Shown: positions 1 to 8,248 of the stretch, piece by piece
How the letters are laid out: every line of letters starts with the position of its first letter
How positions within the stretch are numbered: position 1 is the first letter of the stretch
Source: Herbihabitans rhizosphaerae
Lineage (GTDB): Bacteria; Actinomycetota; Actinomycetes; Mycobacteriales; Pseudonocardiaceae
Direction: 5' to 3'
Assembly: GCF_004216555.1 (NCBI RefSeq)
Contig: NZ_SGWQ01000003.1
Location: 358,146 to 422,145, forward strand
DNA: 64,000 nt
Position numbers and translations under genes: made by a program
The notes under the pieces: model-generated
What the model saw: only the letters and a program-made list of their open reading frames with translations
What the model was told of the DNA's origin: nothing
Databases searched by the model: none

Positions 1-462
1 CTCCTGGAAACGCTTGTGCGACAACGTATCCAGCGAGATGTTGATCCGGTCGAGCCCGGCGGCGGCCAGGTCACCGGCGCGCCGGGCGAGCCCGATCGCG
101 TTGGTGGTCATGGAGATCCTGGGCCGGGGTGACAGCTCGGCGGTGCGCGCGATGACCTCGGTGAGCCCCTTGCGCAGCAGCGGCTCGCCACCGGTGAACC
201 TGATGTTGGTGACACCCAGGTCGCACACCGCGATGCCGATCAGCCGCACCAGCTCGTCGTTGGTCAGCAGCTCGGCGTCCGGCGTCCAGTCCAGCCCTTC
301 GGCCGGCATGCAGTAAGTACAGCGAAGGTTGCACCGGTCGGTCAGCGACACCCGTAGATCGGTGGCCACCCGCCCGAACCGGTCCACCAGCGCGGACGTG
401 TCCGGCCGCGGCGTGCCACCCGCCGGCGGCACGGCGGGGAAACCCAAGTCAACCGCTGTCAC
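1..462 (-). CDS. moaA: GTP 3',8-cyclase MoaA, N-terminal part (runs off the left edge)
   Basis: First enzyme of molybdenum cofactor synthesis; a cytoplasmic radical-SAM protein that turns GTP into the cyclic intermediate used to make molybdopterin. The 154 visible residues contain the radical-SAM cysteine motif CNLRCTYC (CxxxCxxC) near residues 47-54, preceded by DLRVSLTDR and followed by RFTGGEPLLR, as in MoaA. The GTG start at 460-462 gives a short N-terminal extension before the conserved core. No strong Shine-Dalgarno sequence is seen. The gene diverges from the arsR operon and lies 3.5 kb from the modABC molybdate importer, consistent with a molybdenum-related neighbourhood. The C-terminal half, with the second Fe-S cluster, is outside the window. 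Confidence 0.93.
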   Translation of the reverse strand, partial: MTAVDLGFPAVPPAGGTPRPDTSALVDRFGRVATDLRVSLTDRCNLRCTYCMPAEGLDWTPDAELLTNDELVRLIGIAVCDLGVTNIRFTGGEPLLRKGLTEVIARTAELSPRPRISMTTNAIGLARRAGDLAAAGLDRINISLDTLSHKRFQE

Positions 463-482
463 CTGTCTCAGCGTAGCCCTGC

Positions 483-510
483 TTGACACATACCCATATG
501 GGAATATGAT
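483..510 (+). promoter_or_regulatory. Near-consensus promoter with a palindromic operator, arsR operon
   Basis: TTGACA (483-488) and TATGAT (505-510) are separated by 16 bases. The palindrome CCCATATGGG (493-502) sits exactly in the spacer, where a bound ArsR-type repressor would block polymerase. A start about 7 bases after the -10 box falls on the ATG at 518, so the mRNA is probably leaderless. The boxes and palindrome are seen directly; autoregulation is inferred. Confidence 0.75.
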
Positions 511-517
511 TGCCCGC

Positions 518-853
518 ATGGCACGAGCAGCGACCACGACCGACGCGTTCAACGCCGTGGCCGAACCCCGGCGGCGGCAGATCATCGACGTCCTGGCCGG
601 CGGCGAGTGCCCGGTGAACGACCTGGTGGACGCGCTCGGACTGGCACAGCCACAGGTGTCCAAGCACCTGCGAGTGCTCAGAGAGGTGGGTGCGGTCGAC
701 GTGCGCAACGACGGGCGACAGCGGCTGTACCGGCTCAACGGCCACGCGCTCAAACCGATCCACGACTGGGTCAAGCAGTACGAGCGCACCTGGTCGGAGC
801 GGTTCGAGGCACTGGACGACGTACTGGAAGAACTGACCGAGGAGGAGAACTGA
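518..853 (+). CDS. ArsR-family winged-helix repressor
   Basis: A 111-residue DNA-binding regulator, probably the autorepressor of its operon. The winged-helix core runs from about residues 10 to 90, with EPRRRQIIDVLAGGE as helix 1 and LGLAQPQVSKHLRVLRE as the recognition helix. It lacks the ELCVCDL metal-binding motif of ArsR/SmtB metal sensors, so it belongs to the group paired with SRPBCC proteins rather than the metalloregulators. The ATG at 518 was chosen because the promoter -10 box ends 7 bases upstream, which fits a leaderless transcript; an ATG 11 bases earlier (507) overlaps that box. The SRPBCC gene starts one base after the stop codon. Confidence 0.88.
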   Translation: MARAATTTDAFNAVAEPRRRQIIDVLAGGECPVNDLVDALGLAQPQVSKHLRVLREVGAVDVRNDGRQRLYRLNGHALKPIHDWVKQYERTWSERFEALDDVLEELTEEEN

Positions 854-854
854 G

Positions 855-1355
855 ATGCCCGAGACGACGAGCGGCAACCCGGTGACGATCACGACGCCGA
901 CCGACGAGCAGATCCTGATCACCAGGGAGTTCGACGCGCCCAAGCACCTGGTGTACAAGGCATGGACCACCCCGGAGTTGGTCAGACGGTGGTGGGCCGG
1001 GCGGCGCGGCACGGTGGACAGCGTCGAGATCGACCTGCGGGTCGGCGGCCGCTGGCGGTACGTGCTGACCGCCAACGGCGGCTTCCAGGTGGCCTTCCAC
1101 GGCGAGTACCGCGAGATCGTGCCGAACGAGCGGATCGTCACCACCGAGGTGTACGAGTCGCCGGAGGCCGCCGGGCACGAGGCGCCGCTGAACATCATCA
1201 CCTTCGAGGAAACCGACGGGCGCACGACACTGCGCCTGCTGACCCAGACGAGCACCAAGGAGCTGCGCGACCTGATCCTGCGATCCGGCATGGAGGTCGG
1301 CGTGCGCGAGCAGATGGAGATCCTGGACGAGCTGACGCGGTCACTGGCGGCGTGA
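855..1355 (+). CDS. SRPBCC (AHSA1/START-like) domain protein
   Basis: A 166-residue protein of the Bet v1-like SRPBCC fold, in the activator-of-Hsp90 ATPase 1 family that is usually paired with ArsR regulators in actinobacteria. Family hallmarks are the N-terminal ITREFDAPKHLVYKAWTTPE stretch, the RWW motif and the VGGRWRYV strand. Such proteins have a hydrophobic cavity that binds small lipophilic ligands; the ligand here is unknown. GAGGAG at 840-845, within the end of arsR, provides the ribosome binding site. It is the second gene of an arsR-SRPBCC-methyltransferase operon and its last bases overlap the methyltransferase start. Confidence 0.87.
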   Translation: MPETTSGNPVTITTPTDEQILITREFDAPKHLVYKAWTTPELVRRWWAGRRGTVDSVEIDLRVGGRWRYVLTANGGFQVAFHGEYREIVPNERIVTTEVYESPEAAGHEAPLNIITFEETDGRTTLRLLTQTSTKELRDLILRSGMEVGVREQMEILDELTRSLAA

Positions 1356-1972
1356 GCACCGACTGGCACGAGTGGCACCTGGCCTACGACGACCCGGAGT
1401 CCGCGCTCAGCAGGCGGCTTCGGGCCGTCCAGGCGCGCGTGCGGGAAGGGCTGGCCCTCTCGGCCGGCGCGCGCGTGGTGAGCATCTGCGCCGGGCAGGG
1501 CCGCGATCTGATCGAGGTGCTCGCCGAGCGGCCCGGCGCGGCGGGACAGGTGCGCCTGGTCGAACTGGACGAGCGCAACGCGGCGGCGGCCGGTGCGGCC
1601 GCCCGGGCGGCCCGGGTGGAGCTGGAGGTGCTGCGGGCCGACGCCGGACTGTCGGACAGTTATATAGGTGCGACTCCGGCGGACCTGGTGGTCGCGGCCG
1701 GCGTGTTCGGCAACACCACCGACTCGGCCGTCGAACGGACCGTCCGGCTGCTGCCGACGTTGTGCGCGCCGGGCGCCACCGTGATCTGGACCCGCCACCG
1801 CCGCGAGCCGGACCTCACCCCGCGGATCCGCGAGTGGTTCACCGAGGCCGGATTCGCCGAGCACGCGTTCGACGCGCCTTCCGGCGATCACTTCTCGGTC
1901 GGTGTACACCGGCTGATCGTCGCGCCGTCCGCGCTCATTCCGGGAACGCGGTTGTTCGAGTTCAGTCGCTGA
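1352..1972 (+). CDS. Class I SAM-dependent methyltransferase
   Basis: A 206-residue predicted methyltransferase. The motif I region reads VVSICAGQGRDLIEVL, a variant of the glycine-rich SAM-binding loop, and an acidic residue ends the next strand (VRLVELDERNA). The C-terminal part (ATVIWTRHRREPDLTP) resembles the distal sheet of this fold. The GTG start overlaps the SRPBCC stop in a GTGA junction, so translation is likely coupled. The substrate is unknown; with an SRPBCC partner a small hydrophobic metabolite is plausible but not shown. A strong hairpin follows the stop codon and separates it from the convergent protease gene. Confidence 0.8.
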   Translation: MSTDWHEWHLAYDDPESALSRRLRAVQARVREGLALSAGARVVSICAGQGRDLIEVLAERPGAAGQVRLVELDERNAAAAGAAARAARVELEVLRADAGLSDSYIGATPADLVVAAGVFGNTTDSAVERTVRLLPTLCAPGATVIWTRHRREPDLTPRIREWFTEAGFAEHAFDAPSGDHFSVGVHRLIVAPSALIPGTRLFEFSR

Positions 1973-1987
1973 ACCCGCCGAAAGAAG

Positions 1988-2015
1988 GGGCGCCCCGGAA
2001 TTGTCCGTGGCGCCC
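1988..2015. terminator. Hairpin between convergent genes
   Basis: GGGCGCC (1988-1994) pairs with GGCGCCC (2009-2015). Inside it CGGA pairs with TCCG around an ATTG loop after one mismatch. There is no clean U-tract, as is common in actinobacteria. It lies between the convergent methyltransferase and protease genes and could serve both strands. Confidence 0.6.
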
Positions 2016-2037
2016 GCAACAGTTTCGTTTTCAACCT

Positions 2038-2661
2038 TTACTTGACGTCACCTTGTGACCGGTAGTTGCACATCGTCGGGGCCATGACGTGTGCGGCACT
2101 ACTCCAACCGGCGCACTGGTAACTCGAGTGGCCGTACCAGTCGTGACCGAACTCGTGCGCGGCGAGCAGCGCGTCGTCGCTGACGCCGCCCATGTACAGC
2201 GCGATGCGCTGACCCTGACCCCAGTTGCAGCCGACGATCCGGCCGCCACCGCCGCAGTCACTGATGTAGCTGTTGCGGCATTCGACCGGGGTGCCGCCAC
2301 CTTCGGTGAGACCCTGCCACGCGGCCGCGCCCTGGCGGATCGCCGAGGCGTGCTGCTGGCAGGACGAGGTCAGGTAGTAGCTGCGCCGGCTGGGAACCGG
2401 CCAGCCCGCAGCGCCGGCCGGTGGTGCGGCCGCACTGGCGGCCGGTGCGGCGTCGATGTCCTCGGCTCTGGTGCCATGACCGACAGCGGCGTCCGTCGAG
2501 TGTTCACGGGTGTCCAACAGCGGGATGCCGGGCCGGGGGTACTCGACCGGCGACGCGGCGGGAGTCTCGGTGCTGACCGACGGGGACGCCGGTCCGGCGA
2601 ACACGCCGATCACGGCGGCTGCCGCGGCCAGACAGGAGATGATGGATAGTTTCCTCGCCAT
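2038..2661 (-). CDS. Secreted HExxH zinc metalloprotease, snapalysin-like
   Basis: A 207-residue exported protein. It has a signal peptide (MARKLSIISCLAAAAAVIGVFAG), a Pro/Ala-rich propeptide-like linker (about 25-85) and a C-terminal catalytic region with HEFGHDWYGHSS. HEFGH matches the zinc-binding HExxH motif. The third ligand is spaced oddly: the next His is at motif position 10, whereas snapalysin (M7) has Gly8 and Asp11. Several cysteines in the last 90 residues suggest disulfides suited to life outside the cell. The gene stands alone, preceded by an AT-rich stretch (2662-2839) that probably holds its promoter. It may be a diverged M7 peptidase or a related unassigned family. Confidence 0.72.
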   Translation of the reverse strand: MARKLSIISCLAAAAAVIGVFAGPASPSVSTETPAASPVEYPRPGIPLLDTREHSTDAAVGHGTRAEDIDAAPAASAAAPPAGAAGWPVPSRRSYYLTSSCQQHASAIRQGAAAWQGLTEGGGTPVECRNSYISDCGGGGRIVGCNWGQGQRIALYMGGVSDDALLAAHEFGHDWYGHSSYQCAGWSSAAHVMAPTMCNYRSQGDVK

Positions 2662-2839
2662 GCGATTAGCCTTTCCGAGCAGGGATTCGACGTGTGGGGG
2701 CCGTCACGTCGACAGACTGAAAGTAATCTCGCATGCGCATGCAGCCATACCAACTTTAGTAGGTAATCAGGTAAAGCCCGAAAAGAAAGGGGTCGATAAA
2801 TTAAGTTGAGCGATAAGAGAATTGCGTCAACTCTGTTAA

Positions 2840-3826
2840 CTAATCTGTGAACCCCGGCGGCCAGTGCCACCGCATTCCGACGATCCCGGCCGGCAGGTCC
2901 CATTCGGCGAGGAGCGCCGTGTCGGAGCCGCCGATCCACAGCTCACGCCGGTTCTCCTCGGGAGCGGCCACCCCGGTTCGGTCGTAGCGGTAGCACTGCG
3001 CGGGGACCTGCGACGGGTCGAACCGCACCTGCAACGCGTATTCCCTGATCGGCTCGTGGAACCTGTGCTCGTAGTACTCCATCGCGGTGCCCGACGAGAA
3101 CCGCCATTCGTACTCCAGCAATGCCGGCTCACCCTGGCCGAGCATCCGGTCCAGGATCAGTTCCGCCACGATCACCCCGACCGACCGGTCGATCCGCACC
3201 CGGCCGAGCCGGCAGAACCGCACGTCGGCCACCACCGGCGGGTGCGCGGGCTGATCGTCGGCCACATACATCACCGTGCACCGCGAGACCCGTTCGACGT
3301 TGGCCCGCACGAGCTGGCGCATGCGGATCGAGGTCGTGCGCCGGTCCGCGCCGACGGTGACCGTGATGTGTGTGCTCATCCTGGTCAGCACGTTGATCGA
3401 CGCCTCGACACCGGCCAGCAGGTCGGTGCGCGGCAGGTCGAACAGGCTCTGCGTGTCGATGGCGCCCGGCGCGTGGCCGAGCCAGCGCCCCCTCGGCCGG
3501 CGCGGCCCGAGCAGTTGCACCAGCGAGTCCGGCGGCAGCTCGAACAACTCCTCCAGCAGGTGCACCGCGCGCAGCGAGCCGGCCCGCTCCGGCCGGCTGC
3601 GACCACGCCGCCAGTAGCTCAGCGTCGGGACGCTCACCTTGGCACCCCGCTCGGTGAGCCAGGCCTGGATCTGGTCGAGCGTGAGACCGCTGGCCTCGAT
3701 GGCCAGGTGCAGCGCGGCGGGGAACGGCCCGGTTCGCAGCGTCTGGCTCAGGTCGCGGCGGACTCTGTCGTCAGGCGCCACCGGTTGGATCGCCATCACG
3801 GCCTCCGCTGATCGTCGGCTGACCAT
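2840..3826 (-). CDS. XRE-like helix-turn-helix regulator
   Basis: A 328-residue putative transcription regulator. The N-terminal 40-95 region (LTLDQIQAWLTERGAKVSVPTLSYWRRG and following) is a helix-turn-helix resembling actinobacterial XRE-like proteins. The remainder (about 110-328) is a mostly beta-rich domain with no motif I recognise, possibly a sensory domain. An internal ATG at 3796 gives a 318-residue alternative. It diverges from the molybdate operon across 87 bases containing inverted TGTTC half-sites, so it may regulate itself or that operon. No ligand can be inferred. Confidence 0.68.
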   Translation of the reverse strand: MVSRRSAEAVMAIQPVAPDDRVRRDLSQTLRTGPFPAALHLAIEASGLTLDQIQAWLTERGAKVSVPTLSYWRRGRSRPERAGSLRAVHLLEELFELPPDSLVQLLGPRRPRGRWLGHAPGAIDTQSLFDLPRTDLLAGVEASINVLTRMSTHITVTVGADRRTTSIRMRQLVRANVERVSRCTVMYVADDQPAHPPVVADVRFCRLGRVRIDRSVGVIVAELILDRMLGQGEPALLEYEWRFSSGTAMEYYEHRFHEPIREYALQVRFDPSQVPAQCYRYDRTGVAAPEENRRELWIGGSDTALLAEWDLPAGIVGMRWHWPPGFTD

Positions 3827-3851
3827 GCACCCAGTCGGGTTAACAACGCTG

Positions 3852-3880
3852 AACAGTATTAGTGTTCGGCTATATGTTCA
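3852..3880. promoter_or_regulatory. Candidate operator, TGTTC half-sites in a divergent promoter
   Basis: GAACA (3852-3856) and TGTTC (3864-3868) form an inverted repeat with a 7-base spacer, and a further TGTTC lies at 3876-3880. A short hairpin TCCGC-ACCT-GCGGA follows at 3886-3899. The sites lie between the XRE regulator and the molybdate operon; either regulator could bind here. Confidence 0.4.
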
Positions 3881-3913
3881 AAGTTCCGCACCTGCGGAGC
3901 TATCGTTGCGTTC

Positions 3914-4306
3914 GTGCCGCACTATCGGTTGTCAGAAGTAGCCCGACTGTTCGGAGTCAGTGACGACACCGTCCGCAGGTGGGTCGACTCCGGCCAGCTC
4001 TCGGCCGGACGGGACTCCGGCGGGCGTGCCGTGGTCGACGGCGCCGAGCTGGCCGCGTTCGCGAAGGCGGGCGCCACCGAGGTGCCGGACCCGTCCGGCG
4101 TCGGCCGTTCGGCGCGCAACCGGTTCGTCGGCCTGGTCACCGACGTGGTGTCGGACAAGGTCATGTCGCAGGTGGAGCTGCAGTGCGGAACGCAGCGGGT
4201 GGTGTCGCTGATGAGTACCGAGGCGGTGCGGGAACTCGGCCTCGAACCGGGTGTGCTGGCCGTCGCCGTGGTCAAGGCGACCCAGGTCGTCGTGGAGACA
4301 CCGTGA
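3914..4306 (+). CDS. Helix-turn-helix molbindin (MerR-like HTH plus TOBE domain)
   Basis: A 130-residue molybdate-responsive DNA-binding protein, by architecture. Residues 4-50 form an excisionase/MerR-type HTH ([24 protein letters not shown]), and residues 65-130 form a single TOBE/molybdopterin-binding domain ([22 protein letters not shown] onward, ending [11 protein letters not shown]). Such fusions act as molybdate sensors in actinobacterial mod operons. The GTG at 3914 lies 7 bases after TATCGT (3901-3906), a possible -10 box, so the transcript may be leaderless. Its stop codon overlaps the modA start (GTGA). Confidence 0.88.
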   Translation: MPHYRLSEVARLFGVSDDTVRRWVDSGQLSAGRDSGGRAVVDGAELAAFAKAGATEVPDPSGVGRSARNRFVGLVTDVVSDKVMSQVELQCGTQRVVSLMSTEAVRELGLEPGVLAVAVVKATQVVVETP

Positions 4307-5043
4307 AGCGCCTCATGGCGGCGGCCACGCTCCTGCTCGCGGTGGCCGGCTGCGGCACCAGCGGCGGCGAGCAGGCGCGCACGGTCACCGTGCTGGCCGC
4401 CGCGTCGCTGACCGAACCGTTCGGCGCGATCGAGCGGGCCTTCGAGGCGGCCAACCCCGGCGTCGACGTCAAGATCAGCTACCAGGGCTCCTCGGCACTC
4501 GCGCAGCAGATCGTCAACGGCGCGCCGGCCGACGTGTTCGCCTCGGCCGACACGGAGAACATGGACAAGGTCACCGGAGCCGGCCTCGCCGACGGCACGC
4601 CGACGGTGTTCGCCACCAACCGGCTCATGATCGTTGTGCGGCCGGGCAACCCGAAGCGGATCACCGGGCTCGCCGATCTCGCGCGCGCCGACGTCACCCT
4701 TGTGCTGTGCGCGCCGAAGGTGCCGTGCGGGGCGGCCGCCCGGCGCGCGGCCGGCACGACTCCGCTGCGCCCGGCCAGCGAAGAGCAGGACGTCAAGGCT
4801 GTACTGAACAAGGTGCGCGCCGGCGAGGCGGACGCGGGCCTGGTGTACGTCACCGACGTGCGGTCGGCCGGCGCCGCCGTGCGGGGCGTGGACTTCCCGG
4901 AGTCGGCCGGCGCGATCAACCGGTACCCGATCGCCGCGATCAGCCGCGCCCCGCGGGCCGGTCTCGGGCGCGCGTTCCTCGCGATGGTCACCTCGCCGGC
5001 CGGGCGCGCCGAGCTGGACCGGTTCGGCTTCGGCGCACCATGA
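4303..5043 (+). CDS. modA: Molybdate ABC transporter, substrate-binding lipoprotein
   Basis: A 246-residue extracytoplasmic molybdate/tungstate-binding protein. The GTG start gives a signal peptide with lipobox LAVAGC, lipidated at Cys17. Family motifs follow: [13 protein letters not shown] at the mature N-terminus, [24 protein letters not shown] in the middle, and [14 protein letters not shown] near the C-terminus, with Ser residues placed as in ModA for oxyanion binding. It overlaps both the molbindin gene and modB by 4 bases, so all four genes are one coupled operon. It delivers molybdate to ModB for uptake feeding the molybdenum cofactor pathway that MoaA begins. Confidence 0.95.
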   Translation: MKRLMAAATLLLAVAGCGTSGGEQARTVTVLAAASLTEPFGAIERAFEAANPGVDVKISYQGSSALAQQIVNGAPADVFASADTENMDKVTGAGLADGTPTVFATNRLMIVVRPGNPKRITGLADLARADVTLVLCAPKVPCGAAARRAAGTTPLRPASEEQDVKAVLNKVRAGEADAGLVYVTDVRSAGAAVRGVDFPESAGAINRYPIAAISRAPRAGLGRAFLAMVTSPAGRAELDRFGFGAP

Positions 5044-5840
5044 CCCGCCGTGCGTCGACCGGCGTGCCGGGCCTGCTCTGGCTGCCGGCCGTACTCGGAC
5101 TCGCGCTCGTGGTGCTGCCGGTGGTCGGACTGATCGCCCGCACCGACCTGGCCGACTTCCCCGCGCTGATCACCAGCCCGTCGGCGGTCAGCGCGCTGTG
5201 GCTGTCGCTGCGCACCGCGATCGCGTCGACCGTGCTGTGCCTGTTGCTCGGCGGGCCGCTCGCGGTGGTGCTGGCCCGAGGACGATTCCGCGGCGTGCGG
5301 CTGGCCCGCGCGATCGTGCTGCTGCCACTGGTACTGCCGCCGGTGGTCGGCGGGCTCGCGTTGCTGTACCTGTTGGGGCGCAACGGTTTCGCCGGCCGGT
5401 ATCTGGACACGGCGTTCGGCTGGCGGATCCCGTACAGCACGGCGGCGGTGGTGATCGCGCAGACGTTCGTGGCGATGCCGTTCCTCGTGGTGGCACTGGA
5501 GGGCGCGCTGCGCTCGGCCGGTGAGCGGTACGAGGCGATGGCCGCGACGCTCGGCGCCTCGCCGTGGACCGTGTTCCGCCGGGTGACCGTGCCGCTGGCG
5601 CTGCCGGCACTCGGGTCGGGCCTGGTGCTGTGCTTCGCGCGGGCGCTCGGCGAGTTCGGCGCCACGATCACGTTCGCGGGCAGCCTCGAGGGCGTGACCC
5701 GCACGCTGCCGCTGGAGGTGTACACGCTCGGCGAGTCCGATGTGGACGGTGCGGTGGCACTGTCACTGCTGCTGGTGATCGTGGCGGTCGTGGTGATCGC
5801 GGTCGCCCGGCCGCACGCGGTGGAACGGAGCCGGTGGTGA
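5040..5840 (+). CDS. modB: Molybdate ABC transporter, permease
   Basis: A 266-residue integral membrane subunit of the molybdate importer. About six hydrophobic segments are visible, starting with [23 protein letters not shown]. The EAA-type coupling loop is [31 protein letters not shown]. The motif [28 protein letters not shown] is typical of ModB. The ATG start overlaps the modA stop (ATGA). It pairs with the ATPase encoded next. Confidence 0.95.
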   Translation: MTRRASTGVPGLLWLPAVLGLALVVLPVVGLIARTDLADFPALITSPSAVSALWLSLRTAIASTVLCLLLGGPLAVVLARGRFRGVRLARAIVLLPLVLPPVVGGLALLYLLGRNGFAGRYLDTAFGWRIPYSTAAVVIAQTFVAMPFLVVALEGALRSAGERYEAMAATLGASPWTVFRRVTVPLALPALGSGLVLCFARALGEFGATITFAGSLEGVTRTLPLEVYTLGESDVDGAVALSLLLVIVAVVVIAVARPHAVERSRW

Positions 5841-6931
5841 CAGTGTCCACTGTGGACGGTCTGCGGGCCGAGATGGCGGTCGGACGGGGCGGGTTCCGGC
5901 TGGACGTGACACTGGCCGCGGCGCCGGGCGAGGTGCTCGCCGTGCTCGGCCCGAACGGCTCCGGCAAGTCCACCCTGCTCGACACGCTCGCCGGCCTGCT
6001 GCGCGCGGACACCGGGACGGTCGAGCTGGCGGGGCGCACGCTCGCCGGCGACAGGCTGCACGTGCCGCCGCACCAGCGCCGGGTCGGCCTGGTCACCCAG
6101 GACACGCTGCTGTTCCCGCACCTGACCGTGCTCGCCAACGTCGCGTTCGGGCCGCGCGCGCACGGGAAACCCCGTCGTGCGGCGGAAAACACGGCCCGGC
6201 GCTGGCTGTCCGAAGTGGACGCGAGCGAGCTGGCCGGCCGGCGCCCGTCCACGTTGTCCGGCGGGCAGGCGCAGCGGGTGGCGCTGGCTCGGGCGCTGGC
6301 CACCGAGCCGGATCTGCTGCTGCTCGACGAGCCGTTCGCCGCGCTGGACGTGGACGCGGCACCCGCGCTGCGCGGCCTGGTGCGCCGGGTGCTCGGTGTC
6401 GCGGGCGGCCGGCGCGCCACCGTGCTCGTCACGCACGATCCGCTGGACGCGCTGGTACTCGCCGACCGGGTGGTGGTGCTGGACGGCGGCCGGATCGTCG
6501 AGCAGGGGTCGACCGGCGAGGTGCTGTCCCGGCCGCGCACCGCGTTCACCGCGCGGGTGGCCGGCCTGAACCTGATCACCGGCACCGCGTCCGGCGACGG
6601 TCTGGTGACCGCGGACGGCACGCACGTGGCCGGCATGCGCGGCGAGCCGCTCGCCGATGGCGCGCCGGCGGTCGCGGTGTTCCTGCCGTCCGCCGTGGCC
6701 GTCCACATGGAACGGACGCTTGCCAGTCCGCGCAACGTGTTCCCCGCGACGGTGGCCGGGTTGGAGCCGCACGGGGACGTGATCAGGGTGCGCGCGCGGG
6801 GCGGGCCGCCGTGGGTGGCCGGGCTCGCCGCCGACCTCAGCCCGGCGGCGATCGCCGAGCTGGCGCTGGAGCCGGGGACGGCGATCCACCTGGTGATCAA
6901 GGCCACGGAGGTCACCGTCTACGGCGCCTGA
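5837..6931 (+). CDS. modC: Molybdate ABC transporter, ATPase with TOBE domain
   Basis: A 364-residue nucleotide-binding subunit. In order it has Walker [10 protein letters not shown], a Q-loop in [14 protein letters not shown], signature [15 protein letters not shown], Walker B LLLLDEPF and the H-loop histidine in VLVTHD. The last 70 residues form a TOBE domain ending [14 protein letters not shown], expected to bind molybdate and gate transport. The GTG at 5837 overlaps the modB stop (GTGA); GTG codons at 5834 and 5843 are alternatives. A copy of the 13-base palindrome GTCCACTGTGGAC lies at its fifth codon onward. Confidence 0.94.
   Translation: MTVSTVDGLRAEMAVGRGGFRLDVTLAAAPGEVLAVLGPNGSGKSTLLDTLAGLLRADTGTVELAGRTLAGDRLHVPPHQRRVGLVTQDTLLFPHLTVLANVAFGPRAHGKPRRAAENTARRWLSEVDASELAGRRPSTLSGGQAQRVALARALATEPDLLLLDEPFAALDVDAAPALRGLVRRVLGVAGGRRATVLVTHDPLDALVLADRVVVLDGGRIVEQGSTGEVLSRPRTAFTARVAGLNLITGTASGDGLVTADGTHVAGMRGEPLADGAPAVAVFLPSAVAVHMERTLASPRNVFPATVAGLEPHGDVIRVRARGGPPWVAGLAADLSPAAIAELALEPGTAIHLVIKATEVTVYGA
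5845..5857. repeat. 13-base palindrome GTCCACTGTGGAC, copy 1
   Basis: Exact copy near the start of modC, read there as V-S-T-V-D. One of five exact copies in the window, all inside genes. Confidence 0.85.
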
Positions 6932-7050
6932 ACGATGGTGCGCAAAATCATGGCAACCGAGTGAGGGTTACCTTCGTCAACGTTGGTGCGCCCGATGGTC
7001 AGCCGTGTTCACCGGGGCCTACAGTGAGCTGGAGGGAGGGATCTTCGATA

Positions 7051-7875
7051 GTGGAGCGAGCACCGTCGACGTACGTGGTCGGCGACATCCACGGACACCG
7101 CGACGAACTGGTCGCGGCGCTCGTCGATGCCGGCTTGCTGGACGCCGACGAGAAGTGGAGCGGCGGCGACGCGCACATGTGGTTCCTCGGCGACTTCGTG
7201 GACCGGGGGCCGGACGGCGTCGGCGTGATCGACCTCGTGATGCGACTGGCCGAGGAGGCCGCCGAGGCCGACGGATCGGTCGACACCCTGCTCGGCAACC
7301 ACGAGGTGCTGCTGCTCGGCATGCACCGGTTCGGTGACACCGAGGTGCCGTCGGACTTCGGCCCGCGCAGCTTCGCCCGCAGCTGGGAGATCAACGGCGG
7401 GCAGGAGAGCGACCAGGACGCGCTGACCCCCGAGCACATCGACTGGCTGCTGTCCCGCCCGCTGCTCGCGGTCGTCGAAGATCACCTGCTGATGCACTCG
7501 GACACGCTCGAGTACCTCGAATGGGGCACCACCATCGAGGAGATCAACTCCTCGGTGCGCGAGGTGCTGCACTCCGACGATCTCGAGCAGTGGTGGGAGG
7601 TGTGGCGCCGGATGACCACGCGCTACGCCTTCCGTGGGCCGCGCGGCGAGGAGGTCGCCGACGATCTGATGCGCACACTCGGCGGCGAGATGGTGGTGCA
7701 CGGGCACAGCGTGATCGCCGATCAGCTCGGGTTGATGCCGGCACAGATCGACGGACCGTTGCGGTACGCGGGCGGCAAGGCGCTCGGGGTGGACGGCGGC
7801 GTGTTCGTCGGCGGACCATGCCTGGTGGTGAAGCTGCCCTACGAGGCCGAGGAGGCCCAGGAGGAGGCACCGTGA
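7051..7875 (+). CDS. PPP-type metallophosphoesterase (calcineurin-like)
   Basis: A 274-residue cytoplasmic phosphatase with the metal-binding motifs of the serine/threonine PPP family in order: GDIHG (about 11-15), GDFVDRGP (about 42-49), GNHE (about 76-79) and later VVHGHS. The bimetal-centre residues Asp, His and Asn are all present. It also resembles diadenosine tetraphosphatases, so protein phosphatase and nucleotide phosphatase remain possible. The purine-rich ribosome binding site at 7031-7040 lies 10 bases before the GTG. Its stop overlaps the cutA start (GTGA). The Glu-rich C-terminal tail is unusual. Confidence 0.87.
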   Translation: MERAPSTYVVGDIHGHRDELVAALVDAGLLDADEKWSGGDAHMWFLGDFVDRGPDGVGVIDLVMRLAEEAAEADGSVDTLLGNHEVLLLGMHRFGDTEVPSDFGPRSFARSWEINGGQESDQDALTPEHIDWLLSRPLLAVVEDHLLMHSDTLEYLEWGTTIEEINSSVREVLHSDDLEQWWEVWRRMTTRYAFRGPRGEEVADDLMRTLGGEMVVHGHSVIADQLGLMPAQIDGPLRYAGGKALGVDGGVFVGGPCLVVKLPYEAEEAQEEAP

Positions 7876-8198
7876 TCGAGTCCTGCGTCCAGGTGATCAC
7901 CACGATCGACAGCGAGCAGGCGGCACGTGATCTCGTTGCCGGGCTCGTCCAGGCGCGGCTCGCCGCGTGCGTGCAGATCGTCGGACCGGTGACCAGCGTC
8001 TACCGCTGGGACGGCGCGATCCAGACCGACACCGAGTGGCAGTGCGTGATCAAGACCAGCACGCTGCGGCTGGACGAGCTGACCGAGTACGTCAAGGCGC
8101 ATCACCCGTACGACGTGCCCGAGGTGATCGCCACCCCGATCACCGGCGGCAGCCCTCAATACCTCGCCTGGATCGGCTCGGAAACCCGCGACGCCTGA
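7872..8198 (+). CDS. cutA: CutA1-family divalent-cation tolerance protein
   Basis: A 108-residue protein covering the complete CutA1 fold, a trimeric ferredoxin-like protein. Motifs include the ARLAACVQIVGPVTSVYRWDGAI stretch, EWQCVIKTS, and HPYDVPEVIATPI. In other bacteria it is linked to copper tolerance, but its molecular role is unsettled. It is translationally coupled to the upstream phosphatase, an arrangement with no obvious metabolic logic. It ends 50 bases before a convergent acetyltransferase gene. Confidence 0.93.
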   Translation: MIESCVQVITTIDSEQAARDLVAGLVQARLAACVQIVGPVTSVYRWDGAIQTDTEWQCVIKTSTLRLDELTEYVKAHHPYDVPEVIATPITGGSPQYLAWIGSETRDA

Positions 8199-8248
8199 CG
8201 TCCCGGAATTAGCCCGCTGAATCCGGCCGGAAGAGGGCTTTGCGAGCG

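Noticed and set aside
3827-3913. A molybdenum-cofactor riboswitch before the mod operon
   Set aside because: The region is only 87 bases, includes the promoter, and the message may be leaderless.
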